Below are positions 40,648-50,159 of a DNA stretch of 64,000 bases, piece by piece. The position numbers and the translations under genes are program-made. The notes under the pieces are model-generated. The model searched no databases, was not told the DNA's origin, and worked only from the letters and a program-made list of their open reading frames with translations. Source of the DNA: Massilia antarctica (lineage in GTDB: Bacteria > Pseudomonadota > Gammaproteobacteria > Burkholderiales > Burkholderiaceae_D). Each line of letters begins with the position of its first letter. Within the stretch, counting starts at the first letter, position 1. The stretch covers positions 2,480,001-2,544,000 of the forward strand of contig NZ_CP065053.1 in assembly GCF_015689335.1 (NCBI RefSeq). The letters run 5' to 3'.

Positions 40648-41670
40648 ATGAAACCCGGACTGCTTGCCACCAGCCTCGCGCTGGCCCTGTTTGCCAGCGC
40701 ACCCGCCAAAGCATGGCAACAAGAAACGCACCGCCGCATCGTGCTCGATGCGGTCGCCTTCATGAAGAACAATCCATCGACCACCAACTACACAAGGCTG
40801 GCCGCCGGCGTCGCCAAGGCCGGCTACACGATGGAGCAGTTCGCCCAGGCAGTGGGCCAGGGCGCCTACGATGTCGACGACTTCGCCGACACCTACCTGT
40901 GCGGCGCCACCACCGGCAGCTGCCAGATGGCGCCGGTCTGGGGCCTGGGTTCCTCGCTGGCCAACTACACTTCCTACTGGCACTTCCAGAACCACAGCGC
41001 CGGCCCCGACGTGCACGGCAACGCCTTCGGCGGCTACAACTACGCCAAACTGAGCAATCGGGGCGATATCGACAAGCTGGCCGCCGGCTGGCTGGTGGGC
41101 GACTATCTCGACGACGGCGCCGGCGGCCTGAAAGGCTGGTTCGGCGACAGCAGCAAGTACAACAGCTTCGGCGTGACCGAGGCCAACTACCGCATCGGCG
41201 GCACTTCCGCCAGCAAGCAGTACGCCGATTTCGAAAGCATGCCGTTCCAGCCGATCGACAACCTCGGCCAGTACTGGTGGCAGCAATTCCTGGCGCGCCC
41301 CACCGCGCAGTCGCTCGGCTTCGTGCTGCATGCCACCGATGTGGTCCAGCCGCACCACAGCTGGGGTACTTCGGGCAATGGCCACTCGGGCTGGGAACAA
41401 TGGGTCGGTGACTACTACGACCGCGAGCAGCTGGGCGATGCCGCGCTGGTGCGCGGCGCCCTGGCCAGCTTCACGCCGCTCGCGCCGGGCGCCACCGATA
41501 TCCGCGCCCTGCTGACCCAGGGCGGCAGCTATTCCTACGCCAACGGCGGCATCGTGCTGTCCTCGACCGACCACGCCGACCGCCGCACGGTGGCGCGCGC
41601 CATGGTGCCGCATGCGATCGCGATGGTGGTGCACGTGCTCAACCGCGCCGCCGAGCGCCTGGCGATTTGA
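40648..41670 (+). CDS. Exported zinc-dependent phospholipase C-like enzyme
   Basis: A 340-residue protein; GGAG is 5 bp before the ATG at 40648 (an ATG at 40645 is also possible). The signal peptide ends AKA, and the mature chain starts with tryptophan (WQQETHRRIV), which is the N-terminal zinc ligand in zinc PLC and S1/P1 nucleases. Later zinc residues are in YWHFQNHSAGPDVHG and VLHATDVVQPHHSWGTSGNGHSGWEQW. The protein probably hydrolyses phospholipids outside the cell. It overlaps the next gene by 4 nt. Confidence 0.85.
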   Translation: MKPGLLATSLALALFASAPAKAWQQETHRRIVLDAVAFMKNNPSTTNYTRLAAGVAKAGYTMEQFAQAVGQGAYDVDDFADTYLCGATTGSCQMAPVWGLGSSLANYTSYWHFQNHSAGPDVHGNAFGGYNYAKLSNRGDIDKLAAGWLVGDYLDDGAGGLKGWFGDSSKYNSFGVTEANYRIGGTSASKQYADFESMPFQPIDNLGQYWWQQFLARPTAQSLGFVLHATDVVQPHHSWGTSGNGHSGWEQWVGDYYDREQLGDAALVRGALASFTPLAPGATDIRALLTQGGSYSYANGGIVLSSTDHADRRTVARAMVPHAIAMVVHVLNRAAERLAI

Positions 41671-42995
41671 ACCCGGCACCCACCCTGCGCGCGCTGGCCG
41701 GCGCCGTCTGGCTGGCCTGCGCCTGGCCCGCGGCGGCATTGGACCAGGGCACGGCGGCCGCCCGCATCGATGGCGCGCCGCTGCTCGCGTTCAGCGTCGA
41801 GAGCAGCTGGCGCATGGCGCGCGCCGCCGACCCGGCCGTCCAGCGCGGCGCCACCTTGGACGCGCTGATCGCCAACCGCCTGCTGGCCGAGGCGGCGCGC
41901 AAGCGCTTCGGCGAGGAGGTCCTGTCGGCCGGCCAGCGGGTCGGCTTCGCGCGCGACGTGAGCATCGACGACCAGCTGGCGAGTACCCTGCGCACCCTGT
42001 ACGGCAGCGAGATGGAACAAGACCTGCGCCAGCTGCCCGGCGCGGGCCTGGACAGCCTGCTGCACCCGCAGGCGGTGAGCGACGCCGCCCTCGACACGGT
42101 GTTCGGCAAACCCGGCGCACTGCGGCTCGATCTCGATCTCGATAGCGCGCAACTGGCGCAGGCGGACAGGCTGGTGTTGCTGCGTTTCGCGCTGCCGCAC
42201 GGCGGCGACGGCAGCATCACCCTGGGCGACGTGGTCCGGCGCCAGAACGTGCAGGGCAGGGTGGCCCTGTTCGCGCGCGAGCGCGACTTCATGCTGCGCC
42301 AGGCCAGGGTGCAGGTGGCGGCGCGCTATGTGCTGGACTGGAGCCGGCGCCGCTTCGGCACCGATGCCGTGGCCGACCTGCGCCGGGTGTTGGCCGACCA
42401 GGGCGATGCGCAAGCCATGCTGCGCCTGCACGGCATGGGCGACGACCAGCATGCCGGCAGTCGCCTGCTCGACCAGCTTGCCAGTCAGGTCAGCCCGGCC
42501 CAGGTGCGCGACTGGTACCGGCGCCACCGCGACGATTTCGTGCGCATCGAACGGGTACGGGCGCGCCATATCCGCCTGCCCGACGAAGCGACTGCGCAAA
42601 AAGTCGCGGCCGCGCTGGCCGCCGGCGCCGATTTCGCTACCCTGGCGCGGCGCCATTCGGTGGCGCAGGACGCGGCCGCCGGCGGCGCGCTGGGCTGGGT
42701 GCGCCACCAGGGCCGCCCGGACTGGCTGGCGCAACTGCTGTTCGCCCAGGCCGAAGGCCAGGTCTCATCCCCGGTGCGCAGCCCGGCCGGGCCGTACGCC
42801 CAGGCGCCGTGGGAAATCGTGCTGGTCGAGCAGCGCGTGCTGGGCTACCAGGAAGCCGGTTCCGAATCGGTGCGCTATGCGGCCAGCCGGGCGCTGGCGC
42901 GCGAAACGGCGGCCGCGCAATTGACGGCGCTGCGCGCTGAACTGCTGCGCAAGGCGCGCATCGACATCGCCACCGCTGCCGGAGGGCCGGCGTGA
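41667..42995 (+). CDS. Parvulin-type peptidyl-prolyl isomerase, exported
   Basis: A 442-residue protein with a TTG start overlapping the phospholipase stop (TTGA). A signal peptide ends near residue 25 (AAA). A SurA-like N-terminal helical domain is followed by a parvulin domain near residues 285-395: ARHIRLPDEATAQKVAAAL, LARRHSVAQDAAAGGALGWV and GQVSSPVRSPAGPYAQAPWEIV. It is translationally coupled to the phospholipase and may fold it in the periplasm, a role inferred from the operon. Confidence 0.83.
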   Translation: MNPAPTLRALAGAVWLACAWPAAALDQGTAAARIDGAPLLAFSVESSWRMARAADPAVQRGATLDALIANRLLAEAARKRFGEEVLSAGQRVGFARDVSIDDQLASTLRTLYGSEMEQDLRQLPGAGLDSLLHPQAVSDAALDTVFGKPGALRLDLDLDSAQLAQADRLVLLRFALPHGGDGSITLGDVVRRQNVQGRVALFARERDFMLRQARVQVAARYVLDWSRRRFGTDAVADLRRVLADQGDAQAMLRLHGMGDDQHAGSRLLDQLASQVSPAQVRDWYRRHRDDFVRIERVRARHIRLPDEATAQKVAAALAAGADFATLARRHSVAQDAAAGGALGWVRHQGRPDWLAQLLFAQAEGQVSSPVRSPAGPYAQAPWEIVLVEQRVLGYQEAGSESVRYAASRALARETAAAQLTALRAELLRKARIDIATAAGGPA

Positions 42996-43519
42996 AGGCC
43001 GGCGCACTGATCGCCGCGCTGGTGGTGGCCGCTGGCGCGGCGTGGCTGGCGCTCCCGCAAGCCGGAGTGCCGGCCGCAGCACTGGCGGAGCGGCCCGCCG
43101 CAGCGCCCGCCACGGCCCAGGCGCCGCCCGTCCGGGCCGTGCAGGCGGCGGGAGCGGGATGGCTGGGCGAGGTGCCGCGCAGCGCGCCCAGCCCCGCCTG
43201 GGAAAGCATGGCCGATGCGCGCCGGCACGGCGACCCGCATACGCCGCCGCTGGCCCCTGCGGCGCTGCCCGGCAGCGGGCCGAGCGCCGCCCAGCTGGCC
43301 GATCCGCAAGCTTACCGGGCCTACGAAGCGCGCCAGGAGGCGCGCGTGCTGGCCGCCTTCGCCAGCGCCGCCGAGCTGGAAGTGCCGCGCTTGCAGGCCG
43401 ATGTCGAGCGGGCCCGCGCAGCCGGCATTTCAGCGGCGCAGATCGCCAGGGTGGAAGAGAAAATCCGGCGCCTGCAGCAGTTGCGGCGCGAGATCGCCGG
43501 GCCGCTGCCGCTGCGCTAG
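42992..43519 (+). CDS. Unknown exported protein, Ala-rich with C-terminal coiled coil
   Basis: A 175-residue protein beginning with GTG overlapping the isomerase stop by 4 nt. The N-terminus has one membrane or signal helix (AALVVAAGAAWLAL), followed by an Ala/Pro-rich linker to about residue 100. The end is a coiled coil (EVPRLQADVERARAAGISAA and QIARVEEKIRRLQQLRREI). This shape (anchor, linker, coiled coil) is like a small foldase. It is the third gene of the phospholipase operon. I do not recognise a family. Confidence 0.7.
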   Translation: MKAGALIAALVVAAGAAWLALPQAGVPAAALAERPAAAPATAQAPPVRAVQAAGAGWLGEVPRSAPSPAWESMADARRHGDPHTPPLAPAALPGSGPSAAQLADPQAYRAYEARQEARVLAAFASAAELEVPRLQADVERARAAGISAAQIARVEEKIRRLQQLRREIAGPLPLR

Positions 43520-43594
43520 CTGTGCACGTGCACAGTTTGTTTCGGCGCCGAAGGATGATAATCTGGCCGTCCGGGTTCTTGCCAGGAGGTCGCC

Positions 43595-44221
43595 ATGAGC
43601 AGCACGTTCTTGAAGGGCATCGACGTTTCGCATTTCCAGGGGACCATCGACTGGGTGACGGTCGCGCGCCAGGTGCAGTTTGCCTACGCCAAGGCCAGCG
43701 AAGGCAATAGTGTCACCGATCCCTGTTTCAGCGCCAACTACGCGGCCATGCGCGCGGCCGGCATCGCGCGCGGGGCCTATCATTTTTTGCATGCGGATGT
43801 GGATGGGGCCGCACAAGCCGGTCATTTCCTGGACGTGCTGGGTGAGCCGCAAGCGGGCGACCTGCCGCCCATGCTCGATGTGGAAACGGCTTGCGGCATG
43901 CAATGCGCGGCCATCGACACGTGCGCGCTGGCTTGGCTGGCGCAGGTGCGCAAGACCTTGTCCTGCACCCCGATCATCTATTCCTCGGGCGGCTTCTGGA
44001 ACAGCAATCTGGCCGGCTGCGCGGCATTGACCGATTTTCCGCTATGGATCGCCGAGTACACCAGCGCCGCCGCCCCGGTCCTGCCGCAGGGCGTGAGCAG
44101 CTATGCGATCTGGCAGCACTCGCAAACGGGCAAGCTCGACGGCATTGCCGGCGCCGTCGACCTCGACCTGTTCAATGGCAGCGCGCAGGCGCTGGCGCAA
44201 CTGGCCAGGCCGGCCCGCTGA
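43595..44221 (+). CDS. GH25 lysozyme (N-acetylmuramidase)
   Basis: A 208-residue single GH25 domain. The catalytic residues are in GIDVSHFQGTIDW (Asp 10) and MLDVETACG (Asp-x-Glu near residue 95). The conserved AYAKASEG and GAYHFLHADVDG segments fit the family. No signal peptide was seen, so export, if it occurs, needs another route, such as lysis or T6SS. AGGAGGTCGCC precedes the ATG. It cleaves bacterial peptidoglycan between MurNAc and GlcNAc. Confidence 0.92.
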   Translation: MSSTFLKGIDVSHFQGTIDWVTVARQVQFAYAKASEGNSVTDPCFSANYAAMRAAGIARGAYHFLHADVDGAAQAGHFLDVLGEPQAGDLPPMLDVETACGMQCAAIDTCALAWLAQVRKTLSCTPIIYSSGGFWNSNLAGCAALTDFPLWIAEYTSAAAPVLPQGVSSYAIWQHSQTGKLDGIAGAVDLDLFNGSAQALAQLARPAR

Positions 44222-44242
44222 ACGCCGCGCTACGCGACGCTG

Positions 44243-45391
44243 TTACAGCGGTGCGCGCACGATTGCGCCTTTTTTCCAGATCGCCATCAGGGCGCTGCTC
44301 AGGTTGACGCCTTCGTGGTCGTCGTCCGAAAACGGCGTTTTGTAGGTCGCGATCGCGCCCGGCACCGGGGTGCTCAGTTTTTCCAGCGCGGCCTTGATCT
44401 TCGGGCCCTCGGTGCTGTTGGCCTGGCGGATGGCGGCGGCCAGCAGCAGGATCGAATCGTGCCCGCCCGCGACAGCGGTCGGATTGGTGAGGCGCGGGCG
44501 CTTGTATTCGGCGCGGTAAGCCGCCTCGAACTCGCGTCCCGACGCCGAGCTGGCGCCTTCCACGAACGTCTGCGGCGAGATCGCCCCTTCGGCATGGGCT
44601 CCGGCCACATTGATGAAGGAATCGGTGGCATTCGCCCACGAGCCGATGATCGGCAGGTTCATCCCCATCTTGGCGCCGGTGGTGGCGATATGGCCCTGTT
44701 CGGTGCCGATGCCATACACCAGCAGCACTTGCGCCCCGGCTTCCTTGGCCTTGGCCAACTGCGCCGACATGTCGGTGTCGCCGACCTTGAAGCTGGCCTC
44801 CAAAACGGCCTTGACGTCGTGGGTCAGCAACTGCTTGACCATGTCGTCGTGCCCGCCCATGCCGTAGGGCGTGGTGTCATGCAGCAGCGCGATTTTCTTG
44901 TAGCCCTTCTTGACCGCGTAATCGACCATCATCTGCGCCTGCAAGGTGTCGGACGCTTGCACGCGGAAGGTGTAGTTGCCTTCAGGCGCGTTCTGGAAGG
45001 CCTTGGTCAGTTTGGTGCCGGCCGAGGCGGGCACGATATTGGGCAGCTTGGCCGCCTGCATCACCGGCTGGTAGGCCAGCACTACGCCCGTGTTCACGCC
45101 GCAGGAACAAGCCACCACACCTTTCGAGAGCAGGGTTTTCATGTTCTGCGCCGCGTTTTCCGGCTTGCTTTCGTCGTTGATCTCGACCAGCTCCAGATTG
45201 CGTCCCAGCACACCACCACGGGCATTGATGTGCGCGACCGCCAGACGCTGGCCGTCGCGCACCGCCAGGCCGAGCGGCGACGATCCGCCCGTCAGCGGCA
45301 GCATGGCGCCGATCTTGATGGTCTCGGCGGCCAACGTGGCGCTGCCGAGGCACAGCGTCACCGCTGCGAATGCGATATGGCTTAGTTTCAT
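44243..45391 (-). CDS. ABC transporter substrate-binding protein, LivJ/amide-type
   Basis: A 382-residue exported protein. The signal peptide ends TLAA-ET near residue 22. The type I periplasmic binding fold is clear: IKIGAMLPLTGGSSPLGLAV, GRNLELVEINDESKPENAAQ and QVLLVYGIGTEQGHIATTGA. No permease or ATPase gene is next to it here, so it is an orphan receptor. It is divergent from a purine permease across a region with two palindromes. The ligand (amino acid, amide or purine-like) is unknown. Confidence 0.88.
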   Translation of the reverse strand: MKLSHIAFAAVTLCLGSATLAAETIKIGAMLPLTGGSSPLGLAVRDGQRLAVAHINARGGVLGRNLELVEINDESKPENAAQNMKTLLSKGVVACSCGVNTGVVLAYQPVMQAAKLPNIVPASAGTKLTKAFQNAPEGNYTFRVQASDTLQAQMMVDYAVKKGYKKIALLHDTTPYGMGGHDDMVKQLLTHDVKAVLEASFKVGDTDMSAQLAKAKEAGAQVLLVYGIGTEQGHIATTGAKMGMNLPIIGSWANATDSFINVAGAHAEGAISPQTFVEGASSASGREFEAAYRAEYKRPRLTNPTAVAGGHDSILLLAAAIRQANSTEGPKIKAALEKLSTPVPGAIATYKTPFSDDDHEGVNLSSALMAIWKKGAIVRAPL

Positions 45392-45482
45392 GCGTAGTCC
45401 TTTTCCTTCTGGTCGGGTGAGAGGCAAACTGCTGATGTTAAGCAAACGGATAGCGTTTATGGCAAGGGCGCTTTAGTTTAAG

Positions 45483-45515
45483 GCAAATTTGCGTTGCTGC
45501 AACAGTTAACTGTTG
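45483..45515. promoter_or_regulatory. Two palindromes in the divergent region
   Basis: GCAAATTTGC at 45483-45492 and CAACAGTTAACTGTTG at 45500-45515, 17 bp centre to centre or less than two turns. They lie between the binding-protein and purine-permease genes. Likely regulator sites; the regulator is not in the window. Confidence 0.45.
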
Positions 45516-45654
45516 TATTTGCGCCAGCCATATGCCGGATCGGATAGCGCTTATGCGCAACTCATACGGTTCAGCCGCGAGCAGGTAGGATACGGTCGCA
45601 GACGGCACCCCGGCCGCCTTCATTCCCCATGCATAATCACCAGGAGAGACCATC

Positions 45655-46956
45655 TTGTCGTTACTTGAAAACCATTTCAAACTCAAGGAAAACGGAACCG
45701 ACGTCCGCACCGAGTTGCTGGCCGGGCTGACCACCTTCCTGACGATGGCCTACATCATCTTCGTCAATCCCTCGATCCTCGGCGACGCCGGCGTGCCCAA
45801 GGATGCCGTGTTCGTGGCCACCTGCCTGGCGGCCGCCCTCGGCAGCCTGATCATGGGCTTGTACGCCAACTATCCGATCGCGCTGGCACCCGGCATGGGC
45901 TTGAATGCCTATTTCGCCTACGTCGTGGTCAAGCAGATGGGCTTGTCGTGGGAGGTGGCGTTGGGCGCGGTGTTCATTTCCGGCTGCCTGTTTCTGCTGG
46001 TGAGCGTGTTTCGCCTGCGCGAACTCATCGTCAACGGCATTCCGCCCTCGATCCGGGTCGCCATCACGGTCGGGATCGGCCTGTTCCTCGGCCTGATCGC
46101 GCTGCGCAACGCCGGCATCGTGGTGGGCAATCCGGCCACCCTGCTCGGCGTGGGCGACTTGCATGCGGCGCCCGCCCTGCTGGCGATCACCGGCTTTTTC
46201 GTGATCGTCGCCCTCGACAAGCTCAAGGTCAAGGGGGCGATCCTGATTGGCATCCTGCTGGTCACCGTGCTCAGCTTTTTCTTCGCGGGCAATCAATTCA
46301 AGGGCGTGGTCTCGGCCCCGCCATCCCTGGCGCCCACCCTGTTCAAGCTCGACATCATGGGCGCGCTCTCGGTCGGCATCCTGAACGTGGTGCTGGTGTT
46401 CTTTCTGGTGGAACTGTTCGACGCCACCGGCACCCTGATGGGCGTGGCCAGCCGCGCCGGCCTGCTGGTCAACGGCAAGATGGCGCGCCTGAACAAGGCC
46501 CTGATGGCCGACAGCTGCGCCATCGTGGCCGGCGCCACCCTGGGCACCTCGAGCACCACGGCCTACATCGAAAGCGCGGCCGGGGTCCAGGCCGGCGGGC
46601 GCACGGGTCTGACCGCGGTGGCGGTGGCGATCCTGTTCCTCGGCTGTCTGTTCCTGTCGCCACTGGCGTCGGTGGTGCCGGCCTACGCCACCGCGCCCGC
46701 GCTGCTGTACGTGGCCTGCCTGATGCTGCGCGAACTGGGCGAGATCGACTGGAACGACACCACCGAAAGCATTCCGGCCGCGATTGCCGCGCTGACGATG
46801 CCGTTTACCTACTCGATCGCGATGGGCGTGGCCTTCGGTTTCATCTCGTATGCCGTGCTCAAGCTGATGACCGGGCGCTGGCGCGAAGTCAAGGCGGCGG
46901 TGTGGGTGATCGCGGGGGTGTTCCTGTTCAAATTTATCTATCTCGGCGCCGGCTGA
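45655..46956 (+). CDS. NCS2 purine permease (AzgA-type, guanine/hypoxanthine)
   Basis: A 433-residue inner-membrane protein with about 12-14 helices. A TTG start is preceded by CAGGAGAGACCATC. Family features: GLTTFLTMAYIIFVNPSIL, APGMGLNAYFAYVV, and ELFDATGTLMGVA with the following TSSTTAYIESAAGVQAGGRTG. These are characteristic of proton-driven guanine/hypoxanthine permeases. A Tsx-type outer-membrane channel lies 2.3 kb downstream, which fits purine or nucleoside uptake. Confidence 0.93.
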   Translation: MSLLENHFKLKENGTDVRTELLAGLTTFLTMAYIIFVNPSILGDAGVPKDAVFVATCLAAALGSLIMGLYANYPIALAPGMGLNAYFAYVVVKQMGLSWEVALGAVFISGCLFLLVSVFRLRELIVNGIPPSIRVAITVGIGLFLGLIALRNAGIVVGNPATLLGVGDLHAAPALLAITGFFVIVALDKLKVKGAILIGILLVTVLSFFFAGNQFKGVVSAPPSLAPTLFKLDIMGALSVGILNVVLVFFLVELFDATGTLMGVASRAGLLVNGKMARLNKALMADSCAIVAGATLGTSSTTAYIESAAGVQAGGRTGLTAVAVAILFLGCLFLSPLASVVPAYATAPALLYVACLMLRELGEIDWNDTTESIPAAIAALTMPFTYSIAMGVAFGFISYAVLKLMTGRWREVKAAVWVIAGVFLFKFIYLGAG

Positions 46957-47102
46957 ATAGTTGCGTGTTTGTCCAGCTTCCGACAGGCACGCAACACTTC
47001 CCGGGGCGATAACACGCGCGATTGCGTTTGGTCTTGACCTGACGCAAGCCAGACAGGACTATGTTCTTACGTTGTGACTGCCTGTCACCGAAAGGACACC
47101 CC

Positions 47103-49166
47103 TTGACCTTGTTACGCCACCTCTCGATCCAAAAGAAATTGATGTTGAGCATGGCAGCCTGTCTGCTCCTGTTTGTCGTCATTTCCTCCACCCTGAGCAT
47201 CACCATGACCGGGCGCGGCATCCGCGAGCGGGTCGTCAACCAGGAATTGCCGTCCGTGATCGGCGAAATCCGCAACGACGTGCTGCGCCAGATCGCCGTG
47301 CCGCTGGCGACCTCGCTGGCGCTGGCCAACAACACGTATGTGCAGGCATGGGAAGCGGAGGGCTTGCCCGACAGCGGCATGCAAGCCTGGAAAGCCTACG
47401 CCGGCCAGATCAAGGCGAAGAACAAGGCCGCCACCGTGTTCTGGATTTCCGATACGAGCGGCAAATACATGACCGAACAGGGCTTGAGCCGCACCCTGGA
47501 CAAGGCCGCCGGCACCGATCAGTGGTTCTATGGCTTCCTGGCCAGCGGCAAGCCCTACACCCTGGACCTGGACAAGGAAGTCGGGTCGAATGAATTCATG
47601 CTGTTCATCAATACCCGCGCCGAGGCGCCGGGCGGCAAGCTCGGCGTGGCCGGCCTGGGCCTGTCGGTGACCGCCCTGGCCGACACCATCCGCGCCTACC
47701 GCATCGGCCAGTCCGGCTTCGTCTCGCTGGTGCGCGCCAACGGCCTGGTGCTGGTGCACCGCGATGCCGCCCTGGCTGACGGCAAGCACTATCTGAAGGA
47801 TTTGCCGGGTTACGACGAGGCGCTGAGCAAGACCTTGCTGGGCGGCGCCAAATTCACCCATGCCGAAACCGACCTCGGGGCGGCGCGGCGCATGGTGGTG
47901 TCGTCCTTTGTGCCGGAACTGAATATGTATGTGGTGGCCGAAGTGCCGCAAGCCGAAGTGCTGGGCAATGTGGCGCGCGACGCCACTATTTCGGCCCTGG
48001 TGGCGGCGCTGATCGGCGGCGGCATCGGCCTGTTCGTCATTTACCTGATCAGCCGCGCGATCGCCGGTCCGGTGGCGCGCGCCGCCCACATGCTGAGCGA
48101 CATCGCCGGCGGCAACGGCGACCTGAGCCGCCGCATGCCGGTCGAAAGCGGCGACGAGGTGGGCGAACTGGCCGAGGCCTTCAACCGCTTCGTCTCCTCG
48201 CTCAACCTGACCATCAGCCAGGTGCGCGGCAGCACCGAAACCATCGCCGCCGCGTCGAGCGAAATCGCGGCCGGCAATATGGACCTGTCGGGGCGCACCG
48301 AAGCGCAAGCTTCCAGCCTGGAACAAACCGCGGCCGCCATGGAACAGATGACCTCGACCGTGAAGCAGAATGCCGAGAATGCCAGCCAGGCCAATCAGCT
48401 GGTCGTGTCCGCCTCCACCTACGCCGTCAAGGGGGGCGAAGTGGTGGGGCAGGTGGTCAGCACGATGGGATCGATCACGGACAGTTCGCGCAAGATCGCC
48501 GACATCATCGGCGTCATCGATGGCATCGCCTTCCAGACCAACATCCTGGCCCTGAACGCGGCCGTGGAAGCGGCCCGTGCCGGCGAGCAGGGACGCGGCT
48601 TTGCCGTGGTCGCGTCCGAAGTGCGCAACCTGGCGCAGCGCTCGGCGGGCGCGGCGCGCGAAATCAAGACCCTGATCGACGACTCCGTGCAAAAGGTCGA
48701 TGCCGGCAGCCGCCTGGTGGACGAAGCCGGCGTCACCATGCACCAGATCGTCACCTCGGTGCAGCAGGTCGCCGACCTGATGAGCGAGATCGCCGCCGCC
48801 AGTTTCGAACAGAGCCAGGGCATCGGCCAGATCAACCAGTCGATCAGCGCCATGGATGACGCCACCCAGCAGAATGCCGCGCTGGTGGAAGAAGCGGCGG
48901 CGGCGGCCGCGTCGCTGCAGGACCAGGCCGCCAACCTGGCCAAGGTGGTCAGCGTGTTCAAGCTCGACGAGAGCGCCACGCCGCTGGCCGCGCCTGCCGC
49001 GCCGGCGCGGCGCGTGCCCGCCACCCGCGCCGTGGCGCGCGCGCCGGCGCCGCACCAGGCCGCCAAGCCCGCCGCCAAGCCGGGCAGCAAGCCGACGGGC
49101 AAGCCGCCCGCCAAGCCGCCGGCCAAAGCCGCCGCGCCGGCCGGCGACGACTGGGAAGAATTCTGA
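47103..49166 (+). CDS. Methyl-accepting chemotaxis protein with CheR-tether tail
   Basis: A 687-residue chemoreceptor. I use the TTG at 47103 ([13 protein letters not shown]), preceded by AAAGGACACCCC. A first helix (12-35), a Cache-like periplasmic domain (to about 290), a second helix ([18 protein letters not shown]), HAMP (about 315-370) and the MA domain with [20 protein letters not shown] follow. The C-terminus has a Lys/Pro/Ala-rich flexible linker and ends in DWEEF, a match to the NWETF-type pentapeptide that binds CheR/CheB. The ligand may be a purine, given the neighbours. Confidence 0.92.
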   Translation: MTLLRHLSIQKKLMLSMAACLLLFVVISSTLSITMTGRGIRERVVNQELPSVIGEIRNDVLRQIAVPLATSLALANNTYVQAWEAEGLPDSGMQAWKAYAGQIKAKNKAATVFWISDTSGKYMTEQGLSRTLDKAAGTDQWFYGFLASGKPYTLDLDKEVGSNEFMLFINTRAEAPGGKLGVAGLGLSVTALADTIRAYRIGQSGFVSLVRANGLVLVHRDAALADGKHYLKDLPGYDEALSKTLLGGAKFTHAETDLGAARRMVVSSFVPELNMYVVAEVPQAEVLGNVARDATISALVAALIGGGIGLFVIYLISRAIAGPVARAAHMLSDIAGGNGDLSRRMPVESGDEVGELAEAFNRFVSSLNLTISQVRGSTETIAAASSEIAAGNMDLSGRTEAQASSLEQTAAAMEQMTSTVKQNAENASQANQLVVSASTYAVKGGEVVGQVVSTMGSITDSSRKIADIIGVIDGIAFQTNILALNAAVEAARAGEQGRGFAVVASEVRNLAQRSAGAAREIKTLIDDSVQKVDAGSRLVDEAGVTMHQIVTSVQQVADLMSEIAAASFEQSQGIGQINQSISAMDDATQQNAALVEEAAAAAASLQDQAANLAKVVSVFKLDESATPLAAPAAPARRVPATRAVARAPAPHQAAKPAAKPGSKPTGKPPAKPPAKAAAPAGDDWEEF

Positions 49167-49209
49167 CCGCCGTCCATTTGTTTTCGACACTCTCAACCAC
49201 GGGACCATC

Positions 49210-50082
49210 ATGACCGCAACCATCCTGCGCCGCCTTCCCGCGGCCTGGATCCTCGCCACGGCCAGCCTGGCTGGCGGCGCCGTCCAGGCGGCCGACTGGA
49301 GCGACACGGCGATCAGCTGGCGCACCGGCAACCGCTTTCGCGAACCCTTCAACCGCGACAATGTTGGCAAGAACATTTTCGCGCTGACCCATGCCAGCGG
49401 CTACCAGTACGGCAGCAATTTCTTCAACCTCGACATGCTCGTTTCCGACAGCAAGGACCCCGGTTCGCTGAACCAGACCGACGGCGCCCAGGAAGCCTAC
49501 CTGGTGTATCGCCACACGCTCGACATCGGCAAGCTGCGCGGCGCCCCCGTCAAATTCGGCCCGGTGAGCGGCGCCGGGGTGACTGTCGGTTTCGACTGGA
49601 ACGCCAAGAACGACGTCGGCTACAACTCGCGCAAGCGGATGCTGGTGGCCGGCCCGACCCTGATGTGGGACGTGCCGGGCTTCCTGTCGACCAGCCTGCT
49701 GCTGCTACGCGAGAGCAATGCGCCGAGCGGCGCCTTCCCGCCGATATCGAACGTGCGCGGGCGCTACACCTACGACCTGCATCCTATGCTCACGGCCAGC
49801 TGGGGCATCCCGGCCGGCGAGCTGTGGTCCTTCGAGGGCTTTGCCAACTTCATCGCTTCGAAGGGCAAGAGCGAAACCGGGGCCGACACCGGTGCCGAAA
49901 CCAACATCGACATGCAGCTCATGTTCGACGCCGGCGCCGCGATGGGCTACAAGAAGCGCACCTTCCGCGTGGGCCTCGAATACCAGTATTGGAACAATAA
50001 ATTCGGTAACACCTCGGCGACCACGGGCGGGCAGGGCTACCGCGCCAAAACGCCGATGGTGCGGGTGGCCTACCACTTCTGA
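49210..50082 (+). CDS. Tsx-like nucleoside-specific outer-membrane channel
   Basis: A 290-residue protein with a signal peptide ending AVQA near residue 27. The beta-barrel starts DWSDTAISWRTGNRF and contains GSNFFNLDMLVSDSKDP; it ends with PMVRVAYHF and the terminal phenylalanine needed for outer-membrane insertion. This is the OmpK/Tsx family, which moves nucleosides across the outer membrane. The purine permease and a chemoreceptor are upstream, which supports the call. Confidence 0.85.
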   Translation: MTATILRRLPAAWILATASLAGGAVQAADWSDTAISWRTGNRFREPFNRDNVGKNIFALTHASGYQYGSNFFNLDMLVSDSKDPGSLNQTDGAQEAYLVYRHTLDIGKLRGAPVKFGPVSGAGVTVGFDWNAKNDVGYNSRKRMLVAGPTLMWDVPGFLSTSLLLLRESNAPSGAFPPISNVRGRYTYDLHPMLTASWGIPAGELWSFEGFANFIASKGKSETGADTGAETNIDMQLMFDAGAAMGYKKRTFRVGLEYQYWNNKFGNTSATTGGQGYRAKTPMVRVAYHF

Positions 50083-50159
50083 GGGGGCAGCTACAATCTT
50101 GCAATCTTTGCTATACCATGGTTGGCTCGTTTCTTACTTTTTCACTACCGGAGCCCATC

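Noticed and set aside
46961..46994. Terminator after the purine permease
   Set aside because: TTGCGTG/CACGCAA can pair, but the loop is 20 bases and no U-run follows.
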